A stretch of DNA of 64,000 nucleotides, from positions 1 through 64,000 of the forward strand of contig NZ_CADFEJ010000020.1 of assembly GCF_902833055.1 (NCBI RefSeq), given 5' to 3'. Below are positions 46,255-54,548 of the stretch, piece after piece (the stretch's first letter is position 1; each line of letters opens with the position of its first letter). A model generated the notes under the pieces. The model was given only the letters and a program-made list of their open reading frames with translations, made no database searches and was not told where the DNA came from. Source of the DNA: Burkholderia territorii. GTDB lineage: Bacteria; Pseudomonadota; Gammaproteobacteria; Burkholderiales; Burkholderiaceae. A program made the position numbers and the translations under genes.

Positions 46255-46322
46255 ACGGTGCGGCGCCGCGTGCGAAAGGAATGAAAGGCGCGTCGGTACG
46301 AACGTGAGCCGGCACTCGGCGT

Positions 46323-46358
46323 CATGCACATGCAATCGGCAGCGATCGCATGTGCATG
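46323..46358. repeat. 11-bp perfect dyad between convergent genes
   Basis: CATGCACATGC (46323-46333) pairs with GCATGTGCATG (46348-46358) around a 14-base loop. It lies between the ends of the dehydrogenase and peptidase genes, so a bidirectional terminator is likely, although there is no clear T-run on either side. Confidence 0.5.
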
Positions 46359-46389
46359 TTGGTCAGTCGTGCCGATCGACCGCGCCGGC

Positions 46390-48342
46390 TCAGGACGAAA
46401 CCAGCGGCACCGTCACGGACGTGACTGCCGGATCGAGCGCGAGGCCCGTGCCGGGTGTCGGCCGCAGCGTCGCCTCGTTGTCGCTCGACAACACGACGAG
46501 GCCGAGCTTGTGACCGGCTTCGAGCTTGTAGTCGCGCGGCATGAACGTCAGCTTCAGGTCGTACGGCATCCCCGGCAGCACGGGCTGCGAGAACCAGTCC
46601 GACACGCGATTGCGCGGGTCGGTCCATGCCCGCGTGACGATCGTCGCCGAGCCGTCCGGTGCGCGGTCGACCAGTAGTGCCGTCACGTTCGCGACACCGG
46701 TGAAGGTCAGCCGCACGCGCGCGGTCGCGGTGCCGGACAGGCGCGTCGCGGCCGCGAACGGCGCTGTCTCGAAGCGGCTGCGATGCTCGCCGGTCGCGGC
46801 GTTCGCCAGCGTGAGCGCGGGGATCGACGCATCGTCGGTGAAGCGCGCAAGCGGGCCGCCGCTCGGCACCCGCAACAGCGTGCCGGTGCCCGTGCCGTCG
46901 CCGCCCGCGAAGTACGCGACCGGCGTGGCGTGCCGCGCGGCCCAGTCGGCTTCCTTCAGCAGCGTGCCATCGGCCTGCTCGACCACCGCGCGCGGATCGC
47001 GTTCGACGCCGTTGTCGACGCCGATCAGATAGCGCGTGAACCAGCGGTTCACTTCGGCGGTCCACGCATCGGCCATTGCCGGCACGCGCGTCGGGTCGGT
47101 GTGCTTCAGGCGATGCAGCCACAGTTGCGTCGGCACGCCCTGGCGCCGCATCGCCAGATACCACGAGGTCGACTGGTCGACGCGCACGTTGTCGTCGGTC
47201 AGCCCCTGCGCGACGAGTGCCGGCGCGACCGCGTGTGCGGTCGGAATGTCGCGCGCGGCCCAGAACGGCGAATAGTCACCCGTCTTGCGATCTTCCTGTT
47301 GCAACGCCTCGTCGATCAGATGCGTGCAGCGCTCCGGATGCGCGTTCGTCAGGAGTGCCTTGATATAGACGTCGACGTCCTCGCCCTGATAGCCCTCCGG
47401 CGCGCGAACGAGCCCGCCCGAGCGGTAGTAGCCGTACATGTTCGACAGTCCGGCGATCGGCACGATCGCGTCGAGCCCGCGCGTGCGCAAACTCGCGACC
47501 ATCTTCGGCAGCGTGCCGTCGTACGACACGCCGTACATGCCGACGTGGCCCGTCGACCAGTTCGCGACGACCGGCTTGCCGCTCGCATCCTTCGCGGTCG
47601 CATCCCGGCCGAGCCAGCGGATCACCGACGCCATCGCGACGGATTCGTCGCGGGTGAGGATCGTCGGGCAGCCGTCGGAACCGGCGGTGCCGAGCGAATC
47701 CGCATAGACGATCGTGAAGCCGCGCGGAATGAAGTAGCCCTCGATCCACGAACGGCCGGCCGCGGCTGCCTCGAGCTGCTGCAACATGCGCGTCTGCGGC
47801 GCCGCGGCCATGATGCGCGCGGAGGCGCCATTGGCTGCCGCGGCCGCAGTGGCGGCCGGATGTGGCGTGCCGTCGAGTTCGACGTCGACGTCGTGGTTCG
47901 GGCTGTCGGCGAGCCCTGCGTAGTACGGGCTTGCGAGCACGATGACGGGCGTGCGCGCGCCGTTGGCGGTTTCCGACGGACGTACGATGCGCACGTGAAT
48001 GCGGTCGCGCGTGCCGTCGCCGTCGGAGTCGACCGGCGTGTCGACCCACGCGTTTTCCTCGATCGTGCCGCCGGATAGCGACGGCTGTACCTGACCGTTG
48101 GCGATCACCGGCTTGTAGCGCCCGCCGCTGGCCGGATTCGCATACGGGACACCGGACGGCGACACGCGCCGTTGCGCATCGTCACCCTGCTGATCCTGGT
48201 TTTGCCCTTGCCCTTGCGCTTGCGCGAGTGCGGACACGCCCGCCACGCTGCCGCCGTCATCGCCGCCGCACGCGGCGAGCGTCGCGGCCGCGACCAGCGC
48301 GGGTAGCCATGCGCGGCGCGATCCTCTGAAATGAAATTGCAT
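46390..48342 (-). CDS. X-prolyl dipeptidyl aminopeptidase family lipoprotein (S15)
   Basis: The 650-residue protein has a lipobox (TLAAC, Cys25), so it is probably anchored in the envelope. An S15/CocE alpha/beta-hydrolase core follows, with nucleophile Ser in GVSYDGTLPKM, Asp in LTDDNVRVDQS and His in LKHTDP, then a C-terminal jelly-roll beta domain (about 450-650). Such enzymes remove X-Pro dipeptides. A Q/G/D-rich linker (about 40-60) follows the lipid anchor. The start at 48342 is preferred, because GAGGT lies 5-6 bases upstream; 48354 is the alternative. Confidence 0.88.
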   Translation of the reverse strand: MQFHFRGSRRAWLPALVAAATLAACGGDDGGSVAGVSALAQAQGQGQNQDQQGDDAQRRVSPSGVPYANPASGGRYKPVIANGQVQPSLSGGTIEENAWVDTPVDSDGDGTRDRIHVRIVRPSETANGARTPVIVLASPYYAGLADSPNHDVDVELDGTPHPAATAAAAANGASARIMAAAPQTRMLQQLEAAAAGRSWIEGYFIPRGFTIVYADSLGTAGSDGCPTILTRDESVAMASVIRWLGRDATAKDASGKPVVANWSTGHVGMYGVSYDGTLPKMVASLRTRGLDAIVPIAGLSNMYGYYRSGGLVRAPEGYQGEDVDVYIKALLTNAHPERCTHLIDEALQQEDRKTGDYSPFWAARDIPTAHAVAPALVAQGLTDDNVRVDQSTSWYLAMRRQGVPTQLWLHRLKHTDPTRVPAMADAWTAEVNRWFTRYLIGVDNGVERDPRAVVEQADGTLLKEADWAARHATPVAYFAGGDGTGTGTLLRVPSGGPLARFTDDASIPALTLANAATGEHRSRFETAPFAAATRLSGTATARVRLTFTGVANVTALLVDRAPDGSATIVTRAWTDPRNRVSDWFSQPVLPGMPYDLKLTFMPRDYKLEAGHKLGLVVLSSDNEATLRPTPGTGLALDPAVTSVTVPLVSS

Positions 48343-48875
48343 TGCCGACCTCATTCTTTTGATTGTGTGGATACGACCGTTCCGCGATACGCCCCCTGCG
48401 GGCCGGGCCGATTACTGCATGCAACGAAAGGGAAACCGCGCCATCGACACAACGCCGGGCTGCATGCTCGGATCGGAAGGCAGCGGCTTCGTACCACATG
48501 TAATGCAGGACTACGAATTAAATGTCCGCATATCGCGTGCCCCTCCAGGTGAGACGGAACGACATCATTCGATGAGGCGGGGATGTTGCGAGCTGCGGTG
48601 TTGCGCTGCGGGAAAACACGACGCGACGCGCGTGCGGCGACGGAATGAAACGGATCGGCGGTTTCGGCCGCGCCGCGCGTCGTGATGGCTTGCCGGCTCG
48701 CGTTTGCTTTCCGGAGGCTTGCGCAAAAGTTATCTCAGTGAAAACGGCGTGTCAAACTTTTTTAACCATGGGTAAAAAATATTTGAAACGCCGCCGGTGC
48801 CGGGCGTGCGGCGTGCTTGCGACGCCTGCGTTCAGCGACGCGCCGGCCGCCGCATCGTGCCGCGCCGCCTGATGC
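48343..48875. other. Gene-free region upstream of the peptidase gene
   Basis: About 530 bp without a convincing gene. The only notable element is the 22-bp AT-rich near-palindrome at 48758-48779. Short frames such as the one starting with ATG at 48768 (35 codons, MGKKYLKRRRCRACG) have no ribosome site worth naming. Confidence 0.5.
48758..48779. promoter_or_regulatory. 22-bp AT-rich near-palindrome
   Basis: TTTTTTAACCATGGGTAAAA and the two following A residues form a dyad with 20 of 22 positions symmetrical about CCATGG. It is isolated in the gap between the peptidase gene and the XRE regulator terminator. It could be an operator; its target is unclear. Confidence 0.35.
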
Positions 48876-48912
48876 AAAACGGGCGATGACGAATCTTCCT
48901 CGCCATCGCCCG
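48876..48912 (-). terminator. Rho-independent terminator of the XRE regulator gene
   Basis: CGGGCGATG (48880-48888) and CATCGCCCG (48904-48912) form a 9-bp stem; on the minus strand it is followed by TTTT (48879-48876). It lies 55 bp past the stop of the regulator gene. Confidence 0.75.
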
Positions 48913-48966
48913 CTCGCTGGATGCTTTCAGTTCAGCCTTCCTGCCATTCATGAACGCCTGTGAGGG

Positions 48967-49305
48967 TCACCCGTCGTCGGCCTTCGCCTGCAGATCCTTC
49001 AGCCCCTGAATCACGACCAGCAGTGCGCGCCCGTGCTCGTCGGAGCCGTCCCAGGCATCGACGATCGCGTCGCGAAGCAGGTCGTTGTACCGGCGGCGGG
49101 CCGGGCCGGTATCGACGCCATAGAAACTGCATAGCTTGTTGAATGGCGCGCTGCGTCGCAACCGATGTCCGTTCGACAGCCGAAGACGCGACACGGTTGG
49201 CTGACTCACGCCGGAAAGCCGCGCAATTTCGCTGGACGAGCGCGTATCCGCCATCAAGCGGCGTAACAGGTCTTGAACAGGAAAATCGTGGTCCGGGGCT
49301 TCCAT
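48967..49305 (-). CDS. XRE-like helix-turn-helix regulator
   Basis: The 112-residue protein contains a lambda-repressor-like helix-turn-helix (SSSEIARLSGVSQPTVSRLR, residues of about 23-42) and a charged C-terminal helix region of unknown role. The ATG at 49303-49305 begins at about the predicted transcript start, 7 bases after a perfect TATAAT, so the mRNA is probably leaderless; there is no ribosome site. An in-frame ATG at 49314 would overlap the -10 box and is rejected. It diverges from the 301-residue unknown gene with 78 bp between them and very likely controls it. Confidence 0.8.
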   Translation of the reverse strand: MEAPDHDFPVQDLLRRLMADTRSSSEIARLSGVSQPTVSRLRLSNGHRLRRSAPFNKLCSFYGVDTGPARRRYNDLLRDAIVDAWDGSDEHGRALLVVIQGLKDLQAKADDG

Positions 49306-49312
49306 GCGATGC

Positions 49313-49341
49313 ATTATACCTATACAGTTACGGTTGTTGAA
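49313..49341 (-). promoter_or_regulatory. Consensus promoter of the XRE gene, probably overlapping its operator
   Basis: Reading the minus strand, TTCAAC (49341-49336) and a perfect TATAAT (49318-49313) are 17 bp apart. The spacer includes two TATAC-type repeats (TATACCTATAC on the + strand, 49315-49325), a plausible operator within the shared divergent promoter region. Confidence 0.6.
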
Positions 49342-49383
49342 TGGGCTTGCTGTCACCGGCGAGGCTGTATCCCGAGAAAGTTG

Positions 49384-50289
49384 ATGACACTGAAACACCT
49401 CCCTCCCACGTTCTGCTGGACAAAGATCGGTACCGAGTCCGGCGAGGAACTGCCGACCGTCGTGCTCCGCAAGGAATGGGAGCGCCGGCTCGGGGGCGGG
49501 CGTTTTCTGTGGGGGATCAACCAGCCGCTCGGCAATAGCGCGCAAGTCGCCGCGCATCGCACGGGCTCGTTGCTCGCGCTGTTTTCGCCGGTCGCGTCGC
49601 GCACGCGGCCGGGCGAGCGCCGGCGCGAGGATGCACTGCTGTGGAATGCATGGATCGATGCCAGCGGCCAGGTGCGGCCGCTGCCGCCGCACACGTTCAT
49701 CGCGAGCCGCTCGACGCTGCCGTCGGGCCGGCGTCGCGAACAGCACTACGCACTCGTCTGCGCATCGTCCACCGCACTGACGGTCGGCACGCAACTGCGC
49801 GTGTTTCCCGATCATCTGCGCAGCGTGAGCACGGGCAAGCCGCTCGGCGTCGCGCAGGGCGCGGCCGTGGTCGATTGCGTCGGGCGCGCGAAGGAACAAA
49901 CCGGCAAGAGCTATCCGCTCGCGTTGTCGGTCGAACTCGAAGCGCCGTATTTCGTGCGGCTCGCGCAGCCGTGCGTGCTGAAGGCGCGCGATCTCGCCGA
50001 GGTCAACAAGGCGACGCGCGCCGGTGATCTGGATCGCTTCGTCGAGCTGGTCGCGCGCTTGCGCGGCCGTTCGCCGACGGATGCCGTGCGCGGCGTCACG
50101 CGCGACTTGTTCGATGTGCCGCCGATCGAAACGGCGGCCGCGTACGTCGCGCCCACGCATGTCGCGCGACTGCGCAGCCGGCCGGCGGCCGAGCATCCGC
50201 GCGAGCTCACCGGCGACCTGTTCGATCTGTCGCCCGGCGAAGCGGCCGCGTTCGGCGGTCTCGCGCATTCGCGCATCGGGCGCGCGTGA
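49384..50289 (+). CDS. Unrecognised 301-residue protein paired with an XRE regulator
   Basis: I do not recognise a named domain. The N-terminal half (PPTFCWTKIG.., EWERRLGGGRFLWGINQPLG, GSLLALFSPVASR, LWNAWIDASG, LPPHTFIASR) alternates strands and aromatic residues and ends REQHYALVC, which resembles small beta-barrel proteins of the PUA/EVE/ASCH kind; this is inference only. The C-terminal part (about 200-301) is helical and charged, with two similar segments, RGVTRDLFDVPPIE and RELTGDLFDLSPGE. There is no signal peptide or membrane segment. The ATG at 49384 follows AGAAAG. Base composition matches the neighbours, so recent transfer is not evident. Confidence 0.75.
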   Translation: MTLKHLPPTFCWTKIGTESGEELPTVVLRKEWERRLGGGRFLWGINQPLGNSAQVAAHRTGSLLALFSPVASRTRPGERRREDALLWNAWIDASGQVRPLPPHTFIASRSTLPSGRRREQHYALVCASSTALTVGTQLRVFPDHLRSVSTGKPLGVAQGAAVVDCVGRAKEQTGKSYPLALSVELEAPYFVRLAQPCVLKARDLAEVNKATRAGDLDRFVELVARLRGRSPTDAVRGVTRDLFDVPPIETAAAYVAPTHVARLRSRPAAEHPRELTGDLFDLSPGEAAAFGGLAHSRIGRA

Positions 50290-50570
50290 CGTTCGCGCCG
50301 CTCATGTGCGGCGCGTGTTGCGAAACGGGAAAGCTGAATGCGCGTGTAGCGGCACGCGTGCGAGTGGCCGCCGACTCAGTGCGCGCAAGAATTTGTTGCA
50401 ATCTCGCCATGGCGGATCGGCGAGCGTCGCGCGACAATCGCCACGAAGCGCGCCGCGCGGTGGACGTGCGTCGACGCGGGCTGCCCGCCGTCGTTCACGC
50501 CGCCGACATGCGCACCACGCATGCTGGGCGTCGGCTTGCTTCACACTGCAATCCTGAGGGAGAAGTGTCG

Positions 50571-50801
50571 ATGTCGACCCACATCTGTTCGCGGGAAGCT
50601 CAAGCGGCGCAACGCTTCGTCGAAGCGACGCGCAACGTCGAGCAGGCGTTTCGCGCCGTGCGCGGCGAAAGCGACGACGACATCTCGTCGGCCGGGTATG
50701 CACGTGCAATGTCGCGCCTCGATCGCGCGCTCGACGAGCTGGCGCGTGCGCAGGAATGCTTCGATCGCATGGTGAGCGCCGACGCGACGCACGGCAATTG
50801 A
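50571..50801 (+). CDS. Small hypothetical protein (76 aa)
   Basis: The product begins MSTHICSREAQAAQRFVEATR and is almost entirely helical, with heptad-like spacing (SAGYARAMSRLDRALDELARAQECFDRM), so a small coiled-coil or helical bundle is expected. A good ribosome site (GAGGGAGAA) precedes the ATG at 50571. No function is evident. It stands alone between the unknown 301-residue gene and the esterase. Confidence 0.65.
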   Translation: MSTHICSREAQAAQRFVEATRNVEQAFRAVRGESDDDISSAGYARAMSRLDRALDELARAQECFDRMVSADATHGN

Positions 50802-50976
50802 ACGCAATTCGCGGCGTCCGCTTGTGCTTGCGCCGCTACGGTTTTTCGTTTTGGTTCGTCGGCATGCGCAGGTTGATGCAGTCGTGCGCGACGAGAGACT
50901 GCAGCGTCGTGAGGTGCTCGCGCGCCGCGAAATGCGCGAGCGCGCCGACCACCGCCATCTTCATGTCAACCCGCTG

Positions 50977-51825
50977 CTAAGCGTAGCCGCCGTGCTGGAA
51001 CGACGTCGCGAAGAACTGCATCTGGTAGCGGATCGCGTGTGCCCAGTAGTCCCAAGTATGTCCGCCCGGACGCTCCGCATAGTCGTGCGGCACGCCGAGC
51101 GCGACCAGCCGTTGATGCAGCGTGCGGTTCGAGCCGACGAACGAGTCGTCGCGGCCGCAGTCGATCGTCAGGTCCAGATGTGCGCGGACGAACGCGCGCG
51201 CGCTTTCGACGATCGCATTGCGATTCCAGAACGACGGATGGCGGCCGGGATCGCCGAATACGTGATCGATGCCCGGTTCGTCCTCGCAGCAGCGCGGATC
51301 GACCGCGCCGCTGATGCTGCCCACCGCGCCGAACGTGTCGGGCCGGTCGAGCGCGATGCGCAGCGCGCCGAAGCCGCCCATGCTGAGCCCGGTGATGGCG
51401 CGCGCGCCCTTGGTCGCGATCGATCGGAAGTGCATGTCGACATACGACACGACTTCGTCGCCGACGAAGGTTTCGTAACGGCTGCCCGAGTCGAACGGAC
51501 TGTCGATGTACCAGCTTTCGTGCCCGCCGTCGGGCATCACGAGGATGACGCGGTAGCGATCGGCCAATGCGGCGATGTGCGTGTTCGCGGTCCAGTCGGT
51601 GTGGTCGCCGCCGGAGCCGTGCAGCAGGTAGACGACCGGAAAGCGCTCGACGCTGCGTTCCGGGCCGTGGCGCGGGCGTGTGTAGTCGTCGGGCAGTACG
51701 ACGGTCGCCTTCAGCGTCTGGTTCATCGCGGCACTCGGGATCGCGACGACCCGCGTCTGAAAAGCGAGGGCCGGGCCCGCGGCGGCGAGCAGCAGCAGTA
51801 GCCAGAACGCGCGTACCAGATTCAT
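50977..51825 (-). CDS. Secreted esterase (esterase D/antigen 85-like alpha/beta hydrolase)
   Basis: The 282-residue protein has a signal peptide (MNLVRAFWLLLLLAAAGPALA). The alpha/beta-hydrolase core has the oxyanion segment YLLHGSGGDHTDW, nucleophile Ser in GLSMGGFGAL, and a C-terminal His in GGHTWDYWAH. It resembles tributyrin esterase and S-formylglutathione hydrolase folds, but export argues for an extracytoplasmic carboxylesterase. GAGG lies just before the chosen ATG. Confidence 0.86.
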   Translation of the reverse strand: MNLVRAFWLLLLLAAAGPALAFQTRVVAIPSAAMNQTLKATVVLPDDYTRPRHGPERSVERFPVVYLLHGSGGDHTDWTANTHIAALADRYRVILVMPDGGHESWYIDSPFDSGSRYETFVGDEVVSYVDMHFRSIATKGARAITGLSMGGFGALRIALDRPDTFGAVGSISGAVDPRCCEDEPGIDHVFGDPGRHPSFWNRNAIVESARAFVRAHLDLTIDCGRDDSFVGSNRTLHQRLVALGVPHDYAERPGGHTWDYWAHAIRYQMQFFATSFQHGGYA

Positions 51826-51930
51826 GGAGCCTCGCATCGGGAAAACCCTGTGAGGCGACTCTAGCAACCGTGCCTTTCAGACAAATTTCGGCGAAACCTA
51901 CGGGTTGTCAGGTGGCGGGGGGCGTTCGTA

Positions 51931-52662
51931 TCAGGCGAGGCAGCGTGCGAGCGTTTGTCGAAACACGTCAGGCCGCTCGGCCGGCATCAGGTGCCCGCAG
52001 CCGGCGATCGTTTCGAAGCCGGCACAGCGTACGAGCGCCCAGTCCGGCACGTGCCAGCCCGCACGCGAGCGTTCGCCTGCGACAAGCCACACCGGATGGC
52101 GCTCGAATACTTCGGCCAGCGCCTGCAGATAATCGGGTTTGCCCGTCGTCGCGACGACCGCGCGTCCGGTCGCGCGCAAGGTCGATGCGGGCTGATGCGC
52201 GAGCCAGCGGCGCGCGTCGTCGAGTTGGCGTGGCGACGGATCATCGATCGAGCGCCTCAGCCAGCCTGACGGATCACGGCGCAGGCCATCGAGCATCGCG
52301 TCGGCTTGCGCGGCCGACATGCGGCCAACCGACGCCGACCAGAACGCATCGTCGAGCGTGAAATTGCCTTCGACGTTGACGATCCGGCGCACGCGCGCCG
52401 GATGCGCGTGGGCGAACAGCATCGCGATCGCGCCGCCGACCGAGTGACCGACGATATCGACCGGTTGTACGCCGAAGTGCGTGTCGATTGCTTGCCGCAC
52501 ATGCTCGACTTGCGCGGCGAGCGCGATCGTATCGGACGGCGTGTCGCGATGCATGCCGTAGCCGAGCAGGTCGGGGGCGAGATGCGGGCCGGGCCATTCG
52601 GGCACGTCGAAGGTGCCGATGAAGCCGTGGACGAAGACGACAGGTTGAGTGGGCCGGTTCAT
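51931..52662 (-). CDS. Alpha/beta hydrolase
   Basis: The 243-residue cytoplasmic protein has the oxyanion motif FVHGFIGTF, nucleophile elbow VGHSVGGAIAM and catalytic His in IAGCGHLMPAERP, a standard alpha/beta-hydrolase set. Substrate unknown. Its ATG overlaps the stop of the DinB-like gene (ATGA), so both are made from one mRNA and probably act together. Confidence 0.87.
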   Translation of the reverse strand: MNRPTQPVVFVHGFIGTFDVPEWPGPHLAPDLLGYGMHRDTPSDTIALAAQVEHVRQAIDTHFGVQPVDIVGHSVGGAIAMLFAHAHPARVRRIVNVEGNFTLDDAFWSASVGRMSAAQADAMLDGLRRDPSGWLRRSIDDPSPRQLDDARRWLAHQPASTLRATGRAVVATTGKPDYLQALAEVFERHPVWLVAGERSRAGWHVPDWALVRCAGFETIAGCGHLMPAERPDVFRQTLARCLA

Positions 52663-53465
52663 TGGGCATCCGATAGCGGAAGTGGCGGCAATTCGAGTTC
52701 GGCCAGCAGTTCGTCGAGCTCGAGCACGTGCGTGCGATCGTGATCGAGCAATTCGCGCACGAGTTCTTCGAGCGACATCCGGCGGACGCCGTCGCGCAGC
52801 CCGCAGCGTTGGCGTTCGGACGGTTCCAGTGCGGCCGCCGACGCGCATAGCGCGGCACGGCCGGTGCGGAACGCGGCGAGCGCGTCGTCGAGCGCCTGGG
52901 CGAGGTAATTGCGTTGCGCGGCGAGCATAGTGCCGTCGACAGACTCGATCACGGGCAGTTCGTGCGTGCGCACGATTTCGATGCGTGCGGCGAATACCGC
53001 ATCGAGGTCGCGCAGGTGGCACGCATGTTCGACGAACGAAAAACCCGTGCCGGCGGGGCGGCGCGTGATGAGCGGGCCAGGAACGTGCGCGGCATACGTG
53101 GCGAGCCGGTCGGGCATCGCAGCCAGCGCGGCGACGACGTCGGCGAACGGCAGCACCAGCGGAAACGGGCTGAACACCGCACCGTAGCTGAACAGCGTGC
53201 CGCCAATCCGGCCGCGCGCCTGCACGACGTCGTGCCCGTGGCGACGCATCACGTCGGCAACCATGGCGCCGCAGAACTGCCGGGCCGTCGTATCGCCTTC
53301 GATTTCGGGGAATTTGTGCGCGATCTCATGCTGGACCGCGCCGATCGCCGCGACGCCGACGCGCGACAGCGCCGCGAATTCGAGATAGCGCTCGGGCTGC
53401 GCGATCAGCGCCTCGAGCTGCGCGCCGAGGGGCGTCGCGCGAAAGCGATCGAAACGGGAATGCAT
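52659..53465 (-). CDS. DinB-like protein with an extra N-terminal domain
   Basis: The 268-residue protein has a C-terminal four-helix DinB-like half (FSFVEHACHLRDLD, then HDRTHVLELDELLAEL) with histidines in metal-binding positions. It also has an N-terminal domain of about 120 residues (AVQHEIAHKFPEIEGDTTARQF, then GRIGGTLFSYGAV) that I cannot name. DinB-family proteins often bind a metal and act as thiol-dependent S-transferases. The ribosome site GAGGT lies inside the 3' arm of a perfect 20-bp inverted repeat. It is coupled to the downstream hydrolase. Confidence 0.75.
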   Translation of the reverse strand: MHSRFDRFRATPLGAQLEALIAQPERYLEFAALSRVGVAAIGAVQHEIAHKFPEIEGDTTARQFCGAMVADVMRRHGHDVVQARGRIGGTLFSYGAVFSPFPLVLPFADVVAALAAMPDRLATYAAHVPGPLITRRPAGTGFSFVEHACHLRDLDAVFAARIEIVRTHELPVIESVDGTMLAAQRNYLAQALDDALAAFRTGRAALCASAAALEPSERQRCGLRDGVRRMSLEELVRELLDHDRTHVLELDELLAELELPPLPLSDAQ

Positions 53466-53474
53466 GATAACAAG

Positions 53475-53519
53475 ACCTCGCCGAGTAACGTATCAAAACG
53501 ATACGTTACTCGGCGAGGT
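53475..53519. promoter_or_regulatory. Perfect 20-bp inverted repeat directly upstream of the DinB-like gene
   Basis: The arm at 53475-53494 is exactly complementary to 53500-53519, with a 5-base loop. On the minus strand it ends 9 bases before the ATG and contains the GAGGT ribosome site. It can be a TetR-type operator (core GTATC-AAAAC-GATAC) or an mRNA hairpin that hides the ribosome site. Confidence 0.7.
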
Positions 53520-53595
53520 GCCGTCAAACCCGATCGATCTAACCGTTCGGCGAATCCGCCGGGCTCGCCCGTATCGCCCCGCGCCGCTGCCCGAC

Positions 53596-54027
53596 CTACG
53601 CCCCGTGCTGGCTCCCGATCTCCGCGCGCAGCCGTGCCTCCTGTTCCTGCAGTTCCGGCGTGAATGCGTCGCCGAAGTCCTCAGGCGAGAAGACCTGGCG
53701 GATCTCGATGTCCGATTCGGTGGGCATCGGATTCGGGCAGCGCTTGACCCATTCGACGGCTTCTTCCATCGAATTCACTTGCCACAGCCAGTAGCCGGCG
53801 ATCAGTTCCTTGGTTTCGGCAAACGGGCCGTCGATGACGGTCCGGTCCTTGCCGGAGAAGTGCACGCGCTTGCCGCGCGAACTCGGGTGGAGCCCTTCGC
53901 CGGCCAGCATCACGCCGGCCTTCACGAGTGCCTCGTTGTACTGGCCCATCGCGGCCAGCAGTTCGGTGTCGGGCATCGTGCCCGATTCGGAAAAGGCCGT
54001 GGCCTTGACGATTACCATGACGCGCAT
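53596..54027 (-). CDS. YciI/DGPF-domain family protein
   Basis: The 143-residue protein has the family motif DGPFAETKELIAGYWLWQV and an N-terminal MRVMVIVKAT strand, typical of DGPF-type YCII proteins (dimeric ferredoxin-like fold), often found next to sigma factors. No such factor is adjacent here. Function unknown. It is on the same strand as the DinB/hydrolase operon, upstream of its dyad. Confidence 0.87.
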   Translation of the reverse strand: MRVMVIVKATAFSESGTMPDTELLAAMGQYNEALVKAGVMLAGEGLHPSSRGKRVHFSGKDRTVIDGPFAETKELIAGYWLWQVNSMEEAVEWVKRCPNPMPTESDIEIRQVFSPEDFGDAFTPELQEQEARLRAEIGSQHGA

Positions 54028-54269
54028 TGTCGCTACTCCTTGTACGTGAAAGGGGAGTCCTCAACCGGCCGGCCATGCGGACGGCAAAACGATCGGTTAC
54101 GACACTACGACGCATGGCGCGCGCGCGAATCGACATCGAGCGAAAAAAAATCTGATGACCGCGTGCGCCGGCCGGCGGATTCGCGTGCAGGCCGCTCATG
54201 CTGCAGCGCGCCGGAGCCGCCGGTCAAAACTGGTATGCTGGTCAGCATTACGTTCACGTGGAGGGCGCC

Positions 54270-54500
54270 ATGGCAACGAAGGAAGTCTCGAAGAAAAAGT
54301 ACCTGAAGATTCTGAACAAGCGCCTGCGTGCCGAGCCGGATGCGCCGGCCGGCGCGTCGTTCGTGTTCTTCCCGCTCGGCGCGAAGGCGAAGCATGCGAC
54401 GGGCGTCATATCCGGCGAGCCGCGCAGCAAGCGCGAACTTGCGGTGATGGCCGCGATCCAGAGCAAGGCGGCCGCCGAATTCGTCGTGACCGGCGCCTGA
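54270..54500 (+). CDS. Small basic hypothetical protein (76 aa)
   Basis: The product begins MATKEVSKKKYLKILNKRL and is lysine/arginine-rich, with a middle strand (SFVFFPLGAKAK) and a C-terminal helix. GGAGGG lies 5 bases before the ATG at 54270, a strong ribosome site that supports a real gene. No domain was recognised. Confidence 0.6.
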   Translation: MATKEVSKKKYLKILNKRLRAEPDAPAGASFVFFPLGAKAKHATGVISGEPRSKRELAVMAAIQSKAAAEFVVTGA

Positions 54501-54548
54501 CCGGCGACGGCCTGCCGTGCACGGCGATCACACGCGGCTGCGCGTGCA

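Noticed and set aside
49273..49383. Extending the unknown 301-residue protein upstream by 37 codons
   Set aside because: The extension would run through the divergent promoter and the start of the XRE gene; ATG at 49384 is the sensible start.
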